From Chondrocystis sp. NIES-4102 (GTDB lineage: Bacteria; Cyanobacteriota; Cyanobacteriia; Cyanobacteriales; Xenococcaceae), in NCBI GenBank assembly GCA_002368355.1, contig AP018281.1, positions 2,604,001-2,668,000 on the forward strand: a stretch of 64,000 nucleotides of DNA, read 5' to 3'. The notes beneath the pieces were generated by a model that had not been told where the DNA came from, made no database searches, and was given only the letters and a program-made list of their open reading frames with translations. The position numbers and the translations under genes are program-made. Of the stretch, positions 1 through 12,283 are shown piece after piece. Within the stretch, counting starts at the first letter, position 1. Each line of letters starts with the position of its first letter.

Positions 1-70
1 TGTAAGAAGTACGTCGATCGCTACAATAAAACTAATTGCTAAATATAAATACCTATAGATTCCCAATTTA

Positions 71-814
71 ATGAATACTTTTCCCGAAACTTTAGATATA
101 GCAGTCGAACAGGCAAAAGCAGCAACCAAGCAAGCGATCGCAGATGGTTATAAACTAATACAAGTAGAATTAGTTGTCCCTGAAATTGCTCTTCAATCTG
201 AGTCATTAGCCTTAGAATTTGCCAATCTTTTTACCGAATATGGCAAGGGAGTAAAAGTTCTGTTTCCTGATACAGGTGCAGCAGCTTTAGCCAAGCGTAA
301 TTGGGGCGATAGACCTTTTCAAGTAACTGATTTAGGTAGTCGGTATACTACGGTTGAATCACAAATTTCTGACGAAGATCAGATTTTTATTGTTGCTTGT
401 CCTTCCTCAGTAGAAGTTGAACGTGCTGAGAAACTGAGTCAGTTAGCTGGCGATCGCCCTGTAATCTATTTAATTCCGCAATTAGAAGATGTTGCGATGG
501 TGGGTATTGGTTTAACCGCTCGTAAGCTACGCGATCGCTTTATTAGTAATATTTATTCTTGTTACTATCTACGTCCAATCGACGGTGGAGCTATTTTACG
601 TTGTCATCCTTCTTCTTGGCAAGTTTGGCTACAGAAGGAATCTGGGTATGAATTAGCAACAGAATTATCTACTAAGCCTATGGGTGAAGATTTAGAAAGA
701 TTAATGCTCCAGTTAACTACTTCTGAAGGCGAAACTCAACAAGATCCTCCACAAAGACAAAAACCTAGCTTATTAGGTAACTTACAAAAGTTTCTTAAAG
801 CCTTAAGTCAGTAA
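71..814 (+). CDS. DUF1995 family protein
   Basis: Conserved 247-aa protein of the DUF1995 family, common in cyanobacteria and plastids; a plant relative (LPA3) helps photosystem II accumulate, but no biochemical role is shown here. The protein is soluble, with alternating beta-alpha segments and no signal peptide or membrane span. Recognisable family features are the N-terminal acidic helix, the central 'FIVACPSSVEVERAEKL' segment and the 'CYYLRP' stretch near residue 170. The last 40 residues are polar and Pro/Gln-rich, probably flexible. The ATG start lacks a clear Shine-Dalgarno site, which is common in cyanobacteria. It is a lone gene followed by an oppositely oriented tRNA. The family call is firm and the function is inferred only. 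Confidence 0.82.
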   Translation: MNTFPETLDIAVEQAKAATKQAIADGYKLIQVELVVPEIALQSESLALEFANLFTEYGKGVKVLFPDTGAAALAKRNWGDRPFQVTDLGSRYTTVESQISDEDQIFIVACPSSVEVERAEKLSQLAGDRPVIYLIPQLEDVAMVGIGLTARKLRDRFISNIYSCYYLRPIDGGAILRCHPSSWQVWLQKESGYELATELSTKPMGEDLERLMLQLTTSEGETQQDPPQRQKPSLLGNLQKFLKALSQ

Positions 815-876
815 CTATGGGGAGTTCGATGTATTCTATTATTTGCTTACCCTCTTAGAAATGAGGATTAGATGAA

Positions 877-956
877 TGGGCAAAGAGAGACTCGAACTCT
901 CACGATTTCTCGCCACATTTTGAGTGTGGTGCGTCTACCAATTCCGCCATTTGCCC
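877..956 (-). tRNA. tRNA-Leu(CAA)
   Basis: An 80-nt cloverleaf on the minus strand. The acceptor arm starts GGGCAAA and is closed by TTTGCCC plus discriminator A. The D arm has the leucine-type 'GGAATTGGTAGACGC'. The anticodon stem CCACA/TGTGG encloses loop CTCAAAA, giving anticodon CAA. An extended variable arm is followed by the T arm GAGAG-TTCGAGT-CTCTC. No CCA is encoded, as usual in cyanobacteria. Confidence 0.95.
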
Positions 957-975
957 TTTATTGTGCTGTTTAAGG

Positions 976-1004
976 ATTATAGTGCATTTTTGACTTTGAC
1001 ACAA
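976..1004 (-). promoter_or_regulatory. Sigma-70-type promoter of tRNA-Leu
   Basis: On the minus strand, a TTGTGT hexamer (complement of 999-1004) is separated by 17 bp from a perfect TATAAT (complement of 976-981), ending about 20 bp before the tRNA 5' end. Spacing and position fit a vegetative promoter for the tRNA. Confidence 0.55.
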
Positions 1005-1873
1005 GACAATATTTTTCAATATATATTTTTTTAACTGTAAATAATTAAGGACGTACATTTATATTTTGTTTACTGCTTTTTAAGTTACTAATTTATTACA
1101 AGTGTATTTGTAGATTAAATTAAATATTAAAACTAATCAAGTGGTGACATTTTGTATAGATATTGCCGACACTAAGATTATTACGATTTTTTGGATTAAG
1201 AATTTTTGGTTAACTTTTAAACAAATCTTTGCAGGGTTTTTTGTCATATAGTACTGCATCTTTAATGTCTTGCAGCAATCAATTTAGTATGTTACCTGCT
1301 TTTAAAAACTAATATTTAAAGTGGGCAAATCACTTAATAATTGCCAATTGATAGAAACTTGGATGAAGCAACTAGATTAAACCCTATTATTCCTTACGCA
1401 AGAAGCTATTAAGACCCTACATCAATCTGAGGATATAATTTACCTTAAAAAGTACTGTAAGCCTTGCAAAATATAATTTATAGTAACTCGATAGTAATTT
1501 AAATATCTATCTTTAGATTAATAGCATTTTTACTGAGTTTAAATAATAATAATGTGGTAATTCTTATCCAAGAAAGTCATCTAAAACTGTGTAAATACAG
1601 ACGTGGTAGGATGCCGAAAAGTGAGCGAAATTTAACCGATAAATTGTAGTTACTGATGACTTTTATATTTACCTTGCTATTTTTACAGTTTTAATTAAAT
1701 GAAGTTAATTTACTAAACTTGCTATCAAATTTATATAAATATAAATAAGTTTTTCGGTTATTTGGCATAGTTGGAATTCACCGTACAGAGGCAAGTTAGC
1801 AACAAATATCAACCTTGGTAAGAATATTGCAATTATTAAAGCTAAAACGTTAGACATTTGAGGAATAAATATT
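1005..1873. other. Long AT-rich spacer, no gene recognised
   Basis: About 870 bases with frequent stops in all frames. One short stretch near 1360-1420 could be read as a decayed coding fragment, but it resembles nothing I recognise. No tRNA, repeat array or convincing promoter was found apart from the Shine-Dalgarno GAGGA at about 1860-1864 that belongs to the next gene. Confidence 0.5.
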
Positions 1874-2515
1874 ATGGCTTATACAGATCCTAGTAGAGAC
1901 AGAGTAGTAGAAACATTTGCATTTACTGAAGATAAAGATAGAATCAGATGGGGTCCTATTTTAGCAGGGCTAATGGTGGCGATCGCCAGTCAATTGGTAT
2001 TAAGTGCTTTAGGTGCAGCGATCGGTCTTAGTGCTGGTGCATCTGGTACTGATGCAGGTTCAGTTGGCGTTGGTGTAGGAATATGGGCAATTATTAGTTT
2101 ATTGATTTCTTTATTTCTTGGTAGTTGGGTAGCTACTTCTGGTGCTAGTCCAATGAATAAGAAAACTGCCATGCTACACGGCTTAATTCTTTGGGCGACA
2201 ACTTTAGCTCTTAGTGCGTGGTTACTTGCTAGTGGTGTATCAGGAGCATTTGGTGTTGCTGCTTCTAATGCAGGTGAAGTTATTAATCAAGTACAAACTG
2301 GTAGAGTAGATGTTCCTAATCAAGCTCCTAATGTTACAGATAATGATCTACAGCAGGTAGCAGGGAATTCCGCTAAAGCAGCATGGTCATTCTTAATAGG
2401 TTCACTATTAGGTTTAGCATCATCTTTGGCTGGTGCTTCTGCTGGGGCTAAAAATCCTAAGTTGCGTGCTGGAAGAGTAACTGATGTTCAAAGCCCAGAA
2501 AATTTTGTTAGATAG
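1874..2515 (+). CDS. Gly/Ala-rich multi-span membrane protein (PhnA-like)
   Basis: A 213-aa integral membrane protein of unknown function. An N-terminal charged segment ends in 'DRIRWGPILAG', a signature seen in a loose family of small Gly/Ala-rich membrane proteins often annotated 'PhnA-like'. About four hydrophobic segments can be seen (roughly residues 27-55, 65-90, 100-125 and 168-190), rich in small residues, suggesting tight helix packing. A polar loop lies at residues 130-165. A good Shine-Dalgarno (GAGGA) 9 bases before the ATG supports the start. It stands alone behind a long spacer and converges on the next gene. The function is not known. Confidence 0.7.
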   Translation: MAYTDPSRDRVVETFAFTEDKDRIRWGPILAGLMVAIASQLVLSALGAAIGLSAGASGTDAGSVGVGVGIWAIISLLISLFLGSWVATSGASPMNKKTAMLHGLILWATTLALSAWLLASGVSGAFGVAASNAGEVINQVQTGRVDVPNQAPNVTDNDLQQVAGNSAKAAWSFLIGSLLGLASSLAGASAGAKNPKLRAGRVTDVQSPENFVR

Positions 2516-2535
2516 TTAAATAATTTGTCTAAATA

Positions 2536-2585
2536 TAGTAGGGGAGAAGATTAATCTTAAATTAAAGGTTGATTTTCTCCCTTAC
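2536..2585. terminator. Bidirectional terminator hairpin
   Basis: A long inverted repeat lies between two convergent genes. AGTAGGGGAGAAGATTAATC pairs with GGTTGATTTTCTCCCTTACT through about 20 pairs including several G-U wobbles, with a 10-base AT loop. Its position between the two stop codons suggests it ends transcription from both sides. Confidence 0.7.
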
Positions 2586-2588
2586 TTA

Positions 2589-2963
2589 TTAAGAATTAAT
2601 CCATTTCCATAAAGGATGCTTTACGCCACTAGCCCTAATTTTCTTTACTTGCTTTTCTAATTGGCGTTTTTCTTTGGCTGGTAAACCCCAGATAATATTG
2701 CGACTTTGCCAAATCAATACTGAAAGTGTAGTAGCAATACAAAAAGATAAACTCAAAGTAGGTACAAAATTAAAATGTAATCCATAATATACTGCTGCCC
2801 AAGTGAAATAGTTGAATATAATAGCTATTTCCTCTTTTAAATTCCAAAGGGCATAAGTTCCTAAAGTAAGCCAGCTAAATAGCACCAATACCCAGCGCAA
2901 ATATACGGTGAGTTGATGCAGTCTGGCTACTTGTTGCTGAAATTGAGATTGAGGTTTAGTCAC
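2589..2963 (-). CDS. Conserved cyanobacterial small membrane protein
   Basis: A 124-aa protein with about three hydrophobic segments (near residues 22-42, 48-66 and 70-86). The C-terminal tail is strongly basic (KEKRQLEKQVKKIR) and probably cytoplasmic. I recognise it only as a conserved hypothetical type of cyanobacterial protein. It lies 70 bases downstream of secF on the same strand and could be co-transcribed with secDF, but nothing in its sequence links it to protein export. Confidence 0.6.
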   Translation of the reverse strand: MTKPQSQFQQQVARLHQLTVYLRWVLVLFSWLTLGTYALWNLKEEIAIIFNYFTWAAVYYGLHFNFVPTLSLSFCIATTLSVLIWQSRNIIWGLPAKEKRQLEKQVKKIRASGVKHPLWKWINS

Positions 2964-3031
2964 TATCTCTACTTAAATGTAGAATTATATGGTTATTAAA
3001 AACTCTGTATTTAAAATAAATATAACTACAG

Positions 3032-3991
3032 CTATTTTGAAGTAGAGGCGTGAGGAACTGCAACGGTATTTTTACTTTTAGTTTTATTTCTCCACCAAGC
3101 GAGTAGAGTACTGGCTACAAAAATACTGGAATAAGCACCAGAAACAAAACCAATAATTAATGCCAAAGCAAAGAATTTAAGGGTTTGTCCGCCAAATAGG
3201 AAAATACTAATTAGGGGTAGTAAGGTGGTTAAAGTAGTATTAATCGATCGCCCTAGGGTTTGATTAACGGCATTGTCTACTACTTCATTAATTGATTGAT
3301 CTGGAAAATCGGTAAAGTTTTCTCGAATGCGATCGTAAATAACTACGGTATCATTAACCGAAAAACCGATAATTGTCAGTAAAGACACGAGGAAAAGACT
3401 ATCTATTTCCACACCCATTGTTAAACCTAACAAGGAAAATACACCTGCGGTAATTAGCACATCATGAACTAAAGCTATAATCGCAAATAAGGCATAGTCG
3501 AACTGAAAGCGAAAACTTAAATAGACAATAATGCCAAAAAAGGAAAGTAAAAGAGCAAGTATTCCTGATGTAAATAATTCTTCGCCGACAGTTGCACCCA
3601 CAGAGTCTATTTGTACTGTTTTTGGATCAAACTTGCCGATCGCTTCGCTTAAAGCATTGAGTAATTGACTACGTTGACTACCATCAAGGTTTTGAGTACG
3701 AATAGATAAAGTTTGTTTATCTTCTCCTATTAGTTGTATTGTACTATTAGCTAATCCTTGGGTATCTAAGACGTTTCGGACTTGATTGGTATCGAGAGGG
3801 TTTTGACAATTACTTGCAACAGAACAATCCCTAGATATTTGGATGCGTGTACCGCCTACAAAATCTAACCCAGGACGGATGGGTGCGTTTAAACTCATGT
3901 AGGAAACAACCATCATAATTATACTGGCTAATACAGCGATGCCAGAGATTGCCCACCAGAGGTTTCTTTTTTTAGTAATAGCTAATTTCAT
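3032..3991 (-). CDS. secF: Protein translocase subunit SecF
   Basis: SecF partners with SecD to pull exported proteins through SecYEG using the proton motive force. The 319-aa length fits the family. A first membrane span at residues 12-32 is followed by the conserved 'PGLDFVGGT' motif, a periplasmic domain to about residue 135, and then five membrane spans. The family sequence '[14 protein letters not shown]' is near residue 215. It starts 8 bases after the secD stop, so the two genes form an operon in the order secD-secF. The start is fixed by the short gap and the typical N-terminus. Confidence 0.96.
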   Translation of the reverse strand: MKLAITKKRNLWWAISGIAVLASIIMMVVSYMSLNAPIRPGLDFVGGTRIQISRDCSVASNCQNPLDTNQVRNVLDTQGLANSTIQLIGEDKQTLSIRTQNLDGSQRSQLLNALSEAIGKFDPKTVQIDSVGATVGEELFTSGILALLLSFFGIIVYLSFRFQFDYALFAIIALVHDVLITAGVFSLLGLTMGVEIDSLFLVSLLTIIGFSVNDTVVIYDRIRENFTDFPDQSINEVVDNAVNQTLGRSINTTLTTLLPLISIFLFGGQTLKFFALALIIGFVSGAYSSIFVASTLLAWWRNKTKSKNTVAVPHASTSK

Positions 3992-3999
3992 AATTTATG

Positions 4000-5424
4000 T
4001 TACTGATTACTGGACAGTGAATTAAGGTTGGGGCAAAATAATTCTGGTTTTTGGCGAACTTTAGGTAGGCTCAGGACTAACAAAAGCATTAGAGTACGAC
4101 TACAAGTAATTGCAGTAAACATACTAACGCCAATTCCCACCAAAAGAGTTAGGGCAAAACCTTTAACTAAACCTGAACCCAGCCATAACAAGGCGACACA
4201 AGCGATCGCTGTGGTTACATTACTATCTAAGATACTGGAAAAGGCTCTAAAAAAGCCTGACTCTACGGAACGATAGAGGGTTTTCCCTGCTCTTAATTCT
4301 TCTCTAGTACGTTCAAAAATTAAAACATTAGCATCAACTGCCATACCAATACTTAATATAAAACCTGCAATTCCTGGCAAAGTTAAAGTTACGCCAATCA
4401 AAGCATAAGCAGCCATAGTTAGTAACGCATATATCAGCAGGGAAACATCTGCAATCATTCCTGGTAAACGATAGTAAACTACCATAAACACTAAGACTAA
4501 TACTAAACCTACCAAACCTGCAATAATACTACGACGAATACTATCTTGTCCGAGGGTTGCGCCCACCGTGCGATTTTCTACAACAGCTACAGGAAATGGT
4601 AATGAACCACCTTTTATTTGAATAGCTAAGTCTTTAGCACTTTCTAAATCAAAATTACCTGTAATAACCGCTTTTCCGCCTGCAATTCCTGTACTAGCAA
4701 ATTCAGCCCCAACCACAGGAGAACTAATTAATTCTTCATCTAGGAAGATCCCAATACTACGACCTGTACCTGCCAAATTTTTAGTTAACTCAGCAAATTT
4801 TTTACCGCCAGCATCATCAAAGTTGATCGCCACTTCCCAACGGTTACCAGTAGCATCGGGTTGGGGGCGTGCATCGGTTAGATTTGTCCCCGTTAAACCC
4901 ACTGATTGAAATAAATTCGCGATCGCCTGATTGGATTTTTGTAATGATTCTTTTATTTCCGCTTGTTTTGCTTGATTTTCGGAATTTTTCGCAGCTTGAG
5001 TTAACTGGGCATTTTGTATCTGAAGTTGCTGTTTTACCTGAGATTCAGCGATTAAATTACCTTCAGTACCCTGTTTTTGTTCTTTAAATTCTAGTTTAGC
5101 TGTTCCTTTTAATCTTCTTTCTGCCTCTTCAGGTTCACTTTCTCCTGGTAATTGAATTAATATTTTATCTTCGCCAATAGTTTGGACTGTGGTTTCAGAC
5201 ACACCAAATTCATTGATGCGATTTTCCAATACCCTCTGCACCGCTTTGACATCTTCTAGGGTGGGTTTAACATCAGGCTTTTCTTTATTGGGGTTTACCT
5301 GAATTGTTAATTGCGCCCCACCTCTTAAATCTAAGCCCAACTGGGGAGGAAGGGTAATTAAAATAGCGATCGCACAGGCGACCAAGGTTAAAATTAAAAT
5401 AATATACGCTCTTTGTTTCTGCAT
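4000..5424 (-). CDS. secD: Protein translocase subunit SecD
   Basis: The large partner of SecF. The 474-aa protein has a single N-terminal span (about residues 5-25), the conserved 'LGLDLRGGAQLTI' motif, a periplasmic P1 region to about residue 290, and five C-terminal spans with the typical 'GMAVDANVLIFERTREEL' signature. A Gln/Ala-rich insertion around residues 115-165 looks like a coiled coil, which is usual for cyanobacterial SecD. It is the first gene of the secDF pair; yajC is not adjacent. Confidence 0.96.
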   Translation of the reverse strand: MQKQRAYIILILTLVACAIAILITLPPQLGLDLRGGAQLTIQVNPNKEKPDVKPTLEDVKAVQRVLENRINEFGVSETTVQTIGEDKILIQLPGESEPEEAERRLKGTAKLEFKEQKQGTEGNLIAESQVKQQLQIQNAQLTQAAKNSENQAKQAEIKESLQKSNQAIANLFQSVGLTGTNLTDARPQPDATGNRWEVAINFDDAGGKKFAELTKNLAGTGRSIGIFLDEELISSPVVGAEFASTGIAGGKAVITGNFDLESAKDLAIQIKGGSLPFPVAVVENRTVGATLGQDSIRRSIIAGLVGLVLVLVFMVVYYRLPGMIADVSLLIYALLTMAAYALIGVTLTLPGIAGFILSIGMAVDANVLIFERTREELRAGKTLYRSVESGFFRAFSSILDSNVTTAIACVALLWLGSGLVKGFALTLLVGIGVSMFTAITCSRTLMLLLVLSLPKVRQKPELFCPNLNSLSSNQ

Positions 5425-5685
5425 TTATTCTCACCTGCTGTGGTAAATGCTATGATAAATCTTTTTTGTAATCTTGCGCCCAAGTTAGCTTAAGTCTATG
5501 AAGATTTGTTTTGGATAATTGTTAATAAATAAGTATTTTAAAAACTATATAACTAAAGATAGAGAATTTATGATTATTTCAGGAAAACATCGACATATAG
5601 CTGCATCTTAAGTATTATTTCTGACGAATACTTAAAAATGAAAAGTTATATTAGTTCATAAAGAAGTATTTGTTTTTTACCGATA

Positions 5686-7182
5686 ATGTCACCTGATTTA
5701 ACGTTGCCAAGTATTCAAAACCCAAAAAAAGTTTTGGTAGTTACTGATACATTATTTAATCTTCAATTATTATTTGAATATTTAGGTAAAATAAATTACC
5801 AGTTTTTTATTGCTAAAACAAGCCAACAGGCTAGGGATTTACTAAATTCAATTAGACCTGAGTTTATGATAGTTGACCTTGCTATATTAAGGTTAAATCA
5901 GTTTGATTTTAACCAGCAGTTTGAAATGGCTTTTAAGATTAATGATCATACTATTATTTTTATTAATCCAATTTCAGAATCACAAGCAAAAATACTTCAT
6001 TGCATTAATAATTTTTCAGATGGCATCGATGGGTTAAGAGATTATAAGGAATTACTAATAGGTATCAAAAACTGTTTAACTATTCAAGAGCTTAGTAGAA
6101 GTTTATTTATTGCTAAAAAACAACAACAACTATTAGCTGATTTTATTGAAAATCTTAGTAAATCATTAGATCTAGAAAGCGTTTATAAGAAAATAATTCC
6201 CAGAATTGGTAAATTTTTACAATGCGATCGCCTATCTATAGTTCGTTTAACCAATGCAAATATTGTCGTTGAAGCTGAATTTATTACCCCCAAAGCTAGC
6301 CATATTAATTTTATTGAAGTTAATTTAAGTAACTATGATCAAGTAAGAGGTGAGCGCGAAAAATATTACACGGGCAATATTAAAATAATAGATAAAACCG
6401 ATAATAGTTTCTCCTCAACAATTATTAATAATTTATTTGGCTCACAAATTATTGTACCAATTTTATTACCTCATAGTGAGCTTAAAAGTCATCAATATCA
6501 TCCTTTGTGGGGTTGGTTAATTATAGAACAAACTTGTGAGAGAAAATGGCATCAAGAAGAATTAAGCTTCCTCAGACAATTATCTAATCAATTAGGATTA
6601 ACAATCAAGCATATATTACTTTATCAGCAGTTAGAAAAAAGTAATCAGCAAATGCAAACAGCTAACCTACAACTTAGAGAATTAGCTTTTCATGATCCCT
6701 TAACTCAGGTATCTAATCGTCGTTATTTTGAGAGACAACTAAATATAGAATGGCGTAGACTTAGAAGAATTCCGTCCCCCCTATCGGTAATTTTTTGTGA
6801 TATTGATTGTTTTAAAATTTATAATGATACCTATGGTCATCAGCAAGGAGATAGATGTTTACGGCGAGTAGCCCAAGCCCTTGCCAAAGTAATTAAAAGA
6901 CCTGCTGATCTTTTGGCTCGTTATGGCGGAGAAGAATTTATTGTTATTCTTCCCTACACTCCAGCAGAAGGAGCATTGACTGTAGCGGAGTTGATGAGAG
7001 TAGCAGTAAGAGAATTAAGAATTCCCCACCTCTATTCTGTAGTAGATTCGGTAGTTACTATTAGCGTTGGAGTTGCTACCGCTATTCCTAACTCCGTAGA
7101 TAGTCCATATATGCTAGTAGAATCAGCAGATCAGGCGTTATATAAAGCAAAACAGAATCGTGATTGTGTGGCGGTTTTTTAG
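5686..7182 (+). CDS. REC-like/GAF/GGDEF diguanylate cyclase
   Basis: A 498-aa signalling protein predicted to make cyclic di-GMP from two GTP. Residues 10-125 look like a receiver domain (beta-alpha repeats, 'FMIVDLAI' with a possible phospho-Asp), but the acidic pocket and switch lysine are poorly kept, so phosphorylation is uncertain. Residues about 145-320 form a GAF domain. After a short coiled coil, the GGDEF domain runs from residue 330 with 'DPLTQVSNRR', the metal-binding 'FCDIDCFKIYND' and an intact GGEEF at residues 414-418, so the enzyme should be active. No EAL domain is present. It is a single gene divergent from secDF, with no evident partner. Confidence 0.9.
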   Translation: MSPDLTLPSIQNPKKVLVVTDTLFNLQLLFEYLGKINYQFFIAKTSQQARDLLNSIRPEFMIVDLAILRLNQFDFNQQFEMAFKINDHTIIFINPISESQAKILHCINNFSDGIDGLRDYKELLIGIKNCLTIQELSRSLFIAKKQQQLLADFIENLSKSLDLESVYKKIIPRIGKFLQCDRLSIVRLTNANIVVEAEFITPKASHINFIEVNLSNYDQVRGEREKYYTGNIKIIDKTDNSFSSTIINNLFGSQIIVPILLPHSELKSHQYHPLWGWLIIEQTCERKWHQEELSFLRQLSNQLGLTIKHILLYQQLEKSNQQMQTANLQLRELAFHDPLTQVSNRRYFERQLNIEWRRLRRIPSPLSVIFCDIDCFKIYNDTYGHQQGDRCLRRVAQALAKVIKRPADLLARYGGEEFIVILPYTPAEGALTVAELMRVAVRELRIPHLYSVVDSVVTISVGVATAIPNSVDSPYMLVESADQALYKAKQNRDCVAVF

Positions 7183-7201
7183 TTTTTAGCTTCTTGGTTT
7201 C

Positions 7202-7241
7202 TAGCTTTTAATTGATAAATGATCGATCAATAATTACTGAC
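7202..7241 (+). repeat. Dispersed 40-bp repeat, copy 1
   Basis: It reads TAGCTTTTAATTGATAAATG, then a short variable core, then AATAATTACTGAC. The same blocks occur in reverse complement at 62400-62438 with only the middle few bases altered. In both places it lies beside heptad tandem repeats. Confidence 0.6.
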
Positions 7242-7302
7242 TCGCTACTCTTTACTTCAGGGTGTCTATTTACTACGCTTGTATTCTGTATCCTTTCTCC
7301 AA

Positions 7303-7335
7303 ACTCGCTACTCGTTACTCTTTACTTATTACTTA
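7303..7335. repeat. Degenerate heptad tandem repeat
   Basis: Consecutive 7-mers CTACTCG, TTACTCT, TTACTTA, TTACTTA (7308-7335) follow an ACTCG half unit. Period 7 fits the short tandemly repeated repetitive (STRR) sequences known from cyanobacteria. Confidence 0.5.
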
Positions 7336-7527
7336 TTTGTTTTATCTTATTCTTTAGGACTACCTAAACCCCCTATAAGAATTGGCGAGGTAATTGTAAT
7401 TATCCATGATTAAACTTTTAAACTTGATTCAATAATTGTATAGAAAACCTTTGCGCCTTTGCTCGGTGCGCATTCCCTTGCGGATTAAAAATTCCCCGGG
7501 AGCACACCGCTTTGCGAGAAACTAATA

Positions 7528-10150
<2,623 letters not shown>

Positions 10151-10960
10151 TTGAACTTCAATCCACAAGTATATCAACAAGTTTGGCAGCAACTTAATCA
10201 AAGTCTAATTATCACGCAAAAATTAAATATTACTACACCTATTCCTATACATATTTTTGAAACTATTCCTTCGACAAATACTAAAGTTTGGCAATTAATC
10301 GATAGTGGAATAGAAATGCCCGTTAGCGCGATCGCTCTTACACAAACCGCAGGCAAAGGTCAATGGGGGAATGTTTGGGTTTCGGCAACTGGGGGATTAT
10401 ATTTATCCGTTGGTCTTAAACTAGATTTACCCCTTCATAATTATCCTCATTTAGTAATGGCTACAGTCTGGGGAGTCACTACAGTTTTACAACATTATCA
10501 GTTACCAGTAAAGATTAAATGGTTTAATGATTTGATTTTAAATCAACGCAAGTTAGGAGGGATTAAAATTGAAACTCGTAGTTCTAAAACTCAGATATAT
10601 CAAGCAGTAATTGGAGTCGGAATTAATTGGTATAATTGCGTCCCTGATATTGGTATAAATTTAAAATCATACTATCAACAATATCCCCCAAATAAGATTC
10701 AATCATTAGAAGCCTTAGCAGCAATTACTAATTATGGGATAATCTTAGGATATCAATATTATTTAGCAGTAGGAATTGAGCAATTACTAACTAATTATGC
10801 AGCAAATGTATATAATATAGGGCAAAAAATTATAATTAACAATTGTCCAGGTAAAATAATAGGAATTACCAGTGAAGGAAAAATCCAAATAAAATTGCGA
10901 TCGCCAGGTGCAACTACTGAAATAACTTTCGCCCCTGGAGAAATTACCCTTGGTTATTAA
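10151..10960 (+). CDS. birA: Biotin--[acetyl-CoA-carboxylase] ligase (class I)
   Basis: It activates biotin with ATP and attaches it to the biotin carboxyl carrier protein of acetyl-CoA carboxylase. The 269-aa protein has the ligase core: 'FETIPSTNTKVWQL' (family ST(N/S) motif), the nucleotide/biotin loop 'QTAGKGQWGNVWVSATGGLYLS', 'KIKWFNDLILNQRKLGGI' with the catalytic Lys, and 'GVGINWYN'. A C-terminal SH3-like domain follows. There is no N-terminal DNA-binding domain, so it is a pure ligase rather than a BirA repressor. The start is a TTG with only a weak ribosome site; the first residues are not conserved, so a later start is possible. Confidence 0.9.
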   Translation: MNFNPQVYQQVWQQLNQSLIITQKLNITTPIPIHIFETIPSTNTKVWQLIDSGIEMPVSAIALTQTAGKGQWGNVWVSATGGLYLSVGLKLDLPLHNYPHLVMATVWGVTTVLQHYQLPVKIKWFNDLILNQRKLGGIKIETRSSKTQIYQAVIGVGINWYNCVPDIGINLKSYYQQYPPNKIQSLEALAAITNYGIILGYQYYLAVGIEQLLTNYAANVYNIGQKIIINNCPGKIIGITSEGKIQIKLRSPGATTEITFAPGEITLGY

Positions 10961-10975
10961 TCAATAAATTGATAA

Positions 10976-11386
10976 CTATTTACCACTCCACCAACCCGAT
11001 TCTACTAGAGTGCCATGATATTGTTTAACTTTTTCCGCAGTCATAAAGTATGCCCAAGCTTCACCCAATAATTGATCATCGATATATATAGGAATCAAAT
11101 TACGATAATATAAGTTTAAATCATTATCACGTTCTTCCTGATAATCTTCCAACTGATCCAAACCCTTAAGAATTTCAGATTCAGCAAAAGTAAGCAAGAT
11201 TCCTTTAACCTTATTGTTACCCACCGTCATTGCAGGATAACCAAGGGATAAAGAATATAAATTACCATAAGTATATACAGTTCGTTGTGATTTTACTTTA
11301 CCACCACAATAAATCGGATAATTAACTTCTCCTGGTTTTAAAGTACCATAAACAAAAACCTTCAAACTTGATAATTGCAATTTCAT
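10976..11386 (-). CDS. Gamma-glutamylcyclotransferase-fold protein
   Basis: A 136-aa protein of the GGCT/AIG2-like family. The hallmark substrate-cavity motif 'FVYGTLKPGEVNY' lies at residues 11-23, and a conserved acidic 'LDQLEDYQEE' segment near residue 75 supplies the likely catalytic Glu. Relatives act on gamma-glutamyl amines or peptides, but the substrate here cannot be read from the sequence. It converges on the biotin ligase gene (15 bases apart) and is divergent from xthA. Confidence 0.85.
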   Translation of the reverse strand: MKLQLSSLKVFVYGTLKPGEVNYPIYCGGKVKSQRTVYTYGNLYSLSLGYPAMTVGNNKVKGILLTFAESEILKGLDQLEDYQEERDNDLNLYYRNLIPIYIDDQLLGEAWAYFMTAEKVKQYHGTLVESGWWSGK

Positions 11387-11429
11387 TGGGATAATTAATA
11401 TCTGGAACTAAATAATAAGGATAGAATCA

Positions 11430-12209
11430 TTGAAAATAGCTACCTGGAATGTCAACTCAATTAGGACTCGAATGTCAATTGTAATTGATTGGCTACAACA
11501 ACATCGAGTCGATATACTCTGCTTACAAGAAACCAAAGTACAAGATCAACAATTTCCGCGATCGCTATTTGAGGATTTGGGTTATCATATTTATCTTTCA
11601 GGTCAAAAATCCTATAATGGTGTTGCTATTTTCAGTTTAAAACCTTTAAGTCAAGTAAGCTGTAGCTTTAGTAGCATTGTAGGAGATTTAGCAGCATTTG
11701 ATGCGCAAAAGAGAGTTATTACTGGGGTAGTGGATGACATACGTATTGTTAATGTTTACGTACCAAATGGATCAGCCTTAGATAGCGATAAATATCAATA
11801 CAAACTATCGTGGCTTCAAGTTTTAGAAACCTATCTTCAAACATTACAAAAGGAGGGGAGGGAAATCTGTGTTTGTGGAGATTTCAATATTGCTTTAGAG
11901 GATAAAGATATTTATACCAATAAAGCCAGAGATAAACATATAATGTCTTCCCCACCAGAAAGAGAAGCATTAAGAAGAATATTAGATCTCGGTTTTCAAG
12001 ATGCTTTTCGCAAATTTACAACGGATACAGGATACTATAGCTGGTGGGATTATCGCGCTGCTGGTTTTAATCGTAACCGTGGTTGGCGTATAGATCATCT
12101 GTATCTAACGAGTCAACTTTATAATAGTGTTAGTAAATGTTGGATAGATATCGAACCTAGAAAACAGGAAAAACCAAGCGATCATACCCCTGTAATTATA
12201 GAATTTTAA
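11430..12209 (+). CDS. xthA: Exodeoxyribonuclease III
   Basis: Mg-dependent AP endonuclease and 3'-5' exonuclease of base-excision repair. The 259-aa length is typical. Visible catalytic motifs are 'ATWNVNSIR' at the N-terminus, 'LCLQETKVQD' (metal-binding Glu), 'NVYVPNG', 'CGDFNIA' (Asp and Asn) and 'SDHTPVIIEF' (Asp-His) at the C-terminus. The start is TTG at 11430: the family begins MKIATWN exactly there, and an AAGGA ribosome site lies 8 bases upstream. This is a case where the ribosome site and homology outweigh the rare start codon. Confidence 0.95.
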   Translation: MKIATWNVNSIRTRMSIVIDWLQQHRVDILCLQETKVQDQQFPRSLFEDLGYHIYLSGQKSYNGVAIFSLKPLSQVSCSFSSIVGDLAAFDAQKRVITGVVDDIRIVNVYVPNGSALDSDKYQYKLSWLQVLETYLQTLQKEGREICVCGDFNIALEDKDIYTNKARDKHIMSSPPEREALRRILDLGFQDAFRKFTTDTGYYSWWDYRAAGFNRNRGWRIDHLYLTSQLYNSVSKCWIDIEPRKQEKPSDHTPVIIEF

Positions 12210-12231
12210 CTATTAAAGTAATTGCTGTTGT

Positions 12232-12264
12232 AACGGGAAGATTGTTTTTTATTCCTTCCCAGTT
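12232..12264. terminator. Terminator hairpin between convergent genes
   Basis: AACGGGAAG pairs with CTTCCC(A)GTT around a T-rich loop (one bulged A). It lies just after the xthA stop and just before the end of the MgtC-like gene, so it may serve both strands. The T-rich tract is inside the loop rather than after the stem. Confidence 0.5.
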
Positions 12265-12283
12265 AATATTATTTCTCCCACAA

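Larger units (their letters stand above)
7183..7527. other. Spacer with dispersed repeat and degenerate heptads
   Basis: This 345-base gap carries a 40-base dispersed repeat (7202-7241) with an inverted relative at 62400-62438. It also has degenerate 7-base repeats of the type YTACTYR at 7303-7335. A GC-richer block at 7440-7515 looks like a foreign small insertion. No gene is seen. Confidence 0.55.

Noticed and set aside
4028-5087. Plus-strand ORFs inside secD
   Set aside because: They lie opposite a strongly conserved gene and show no protein family; shadow ORFs.
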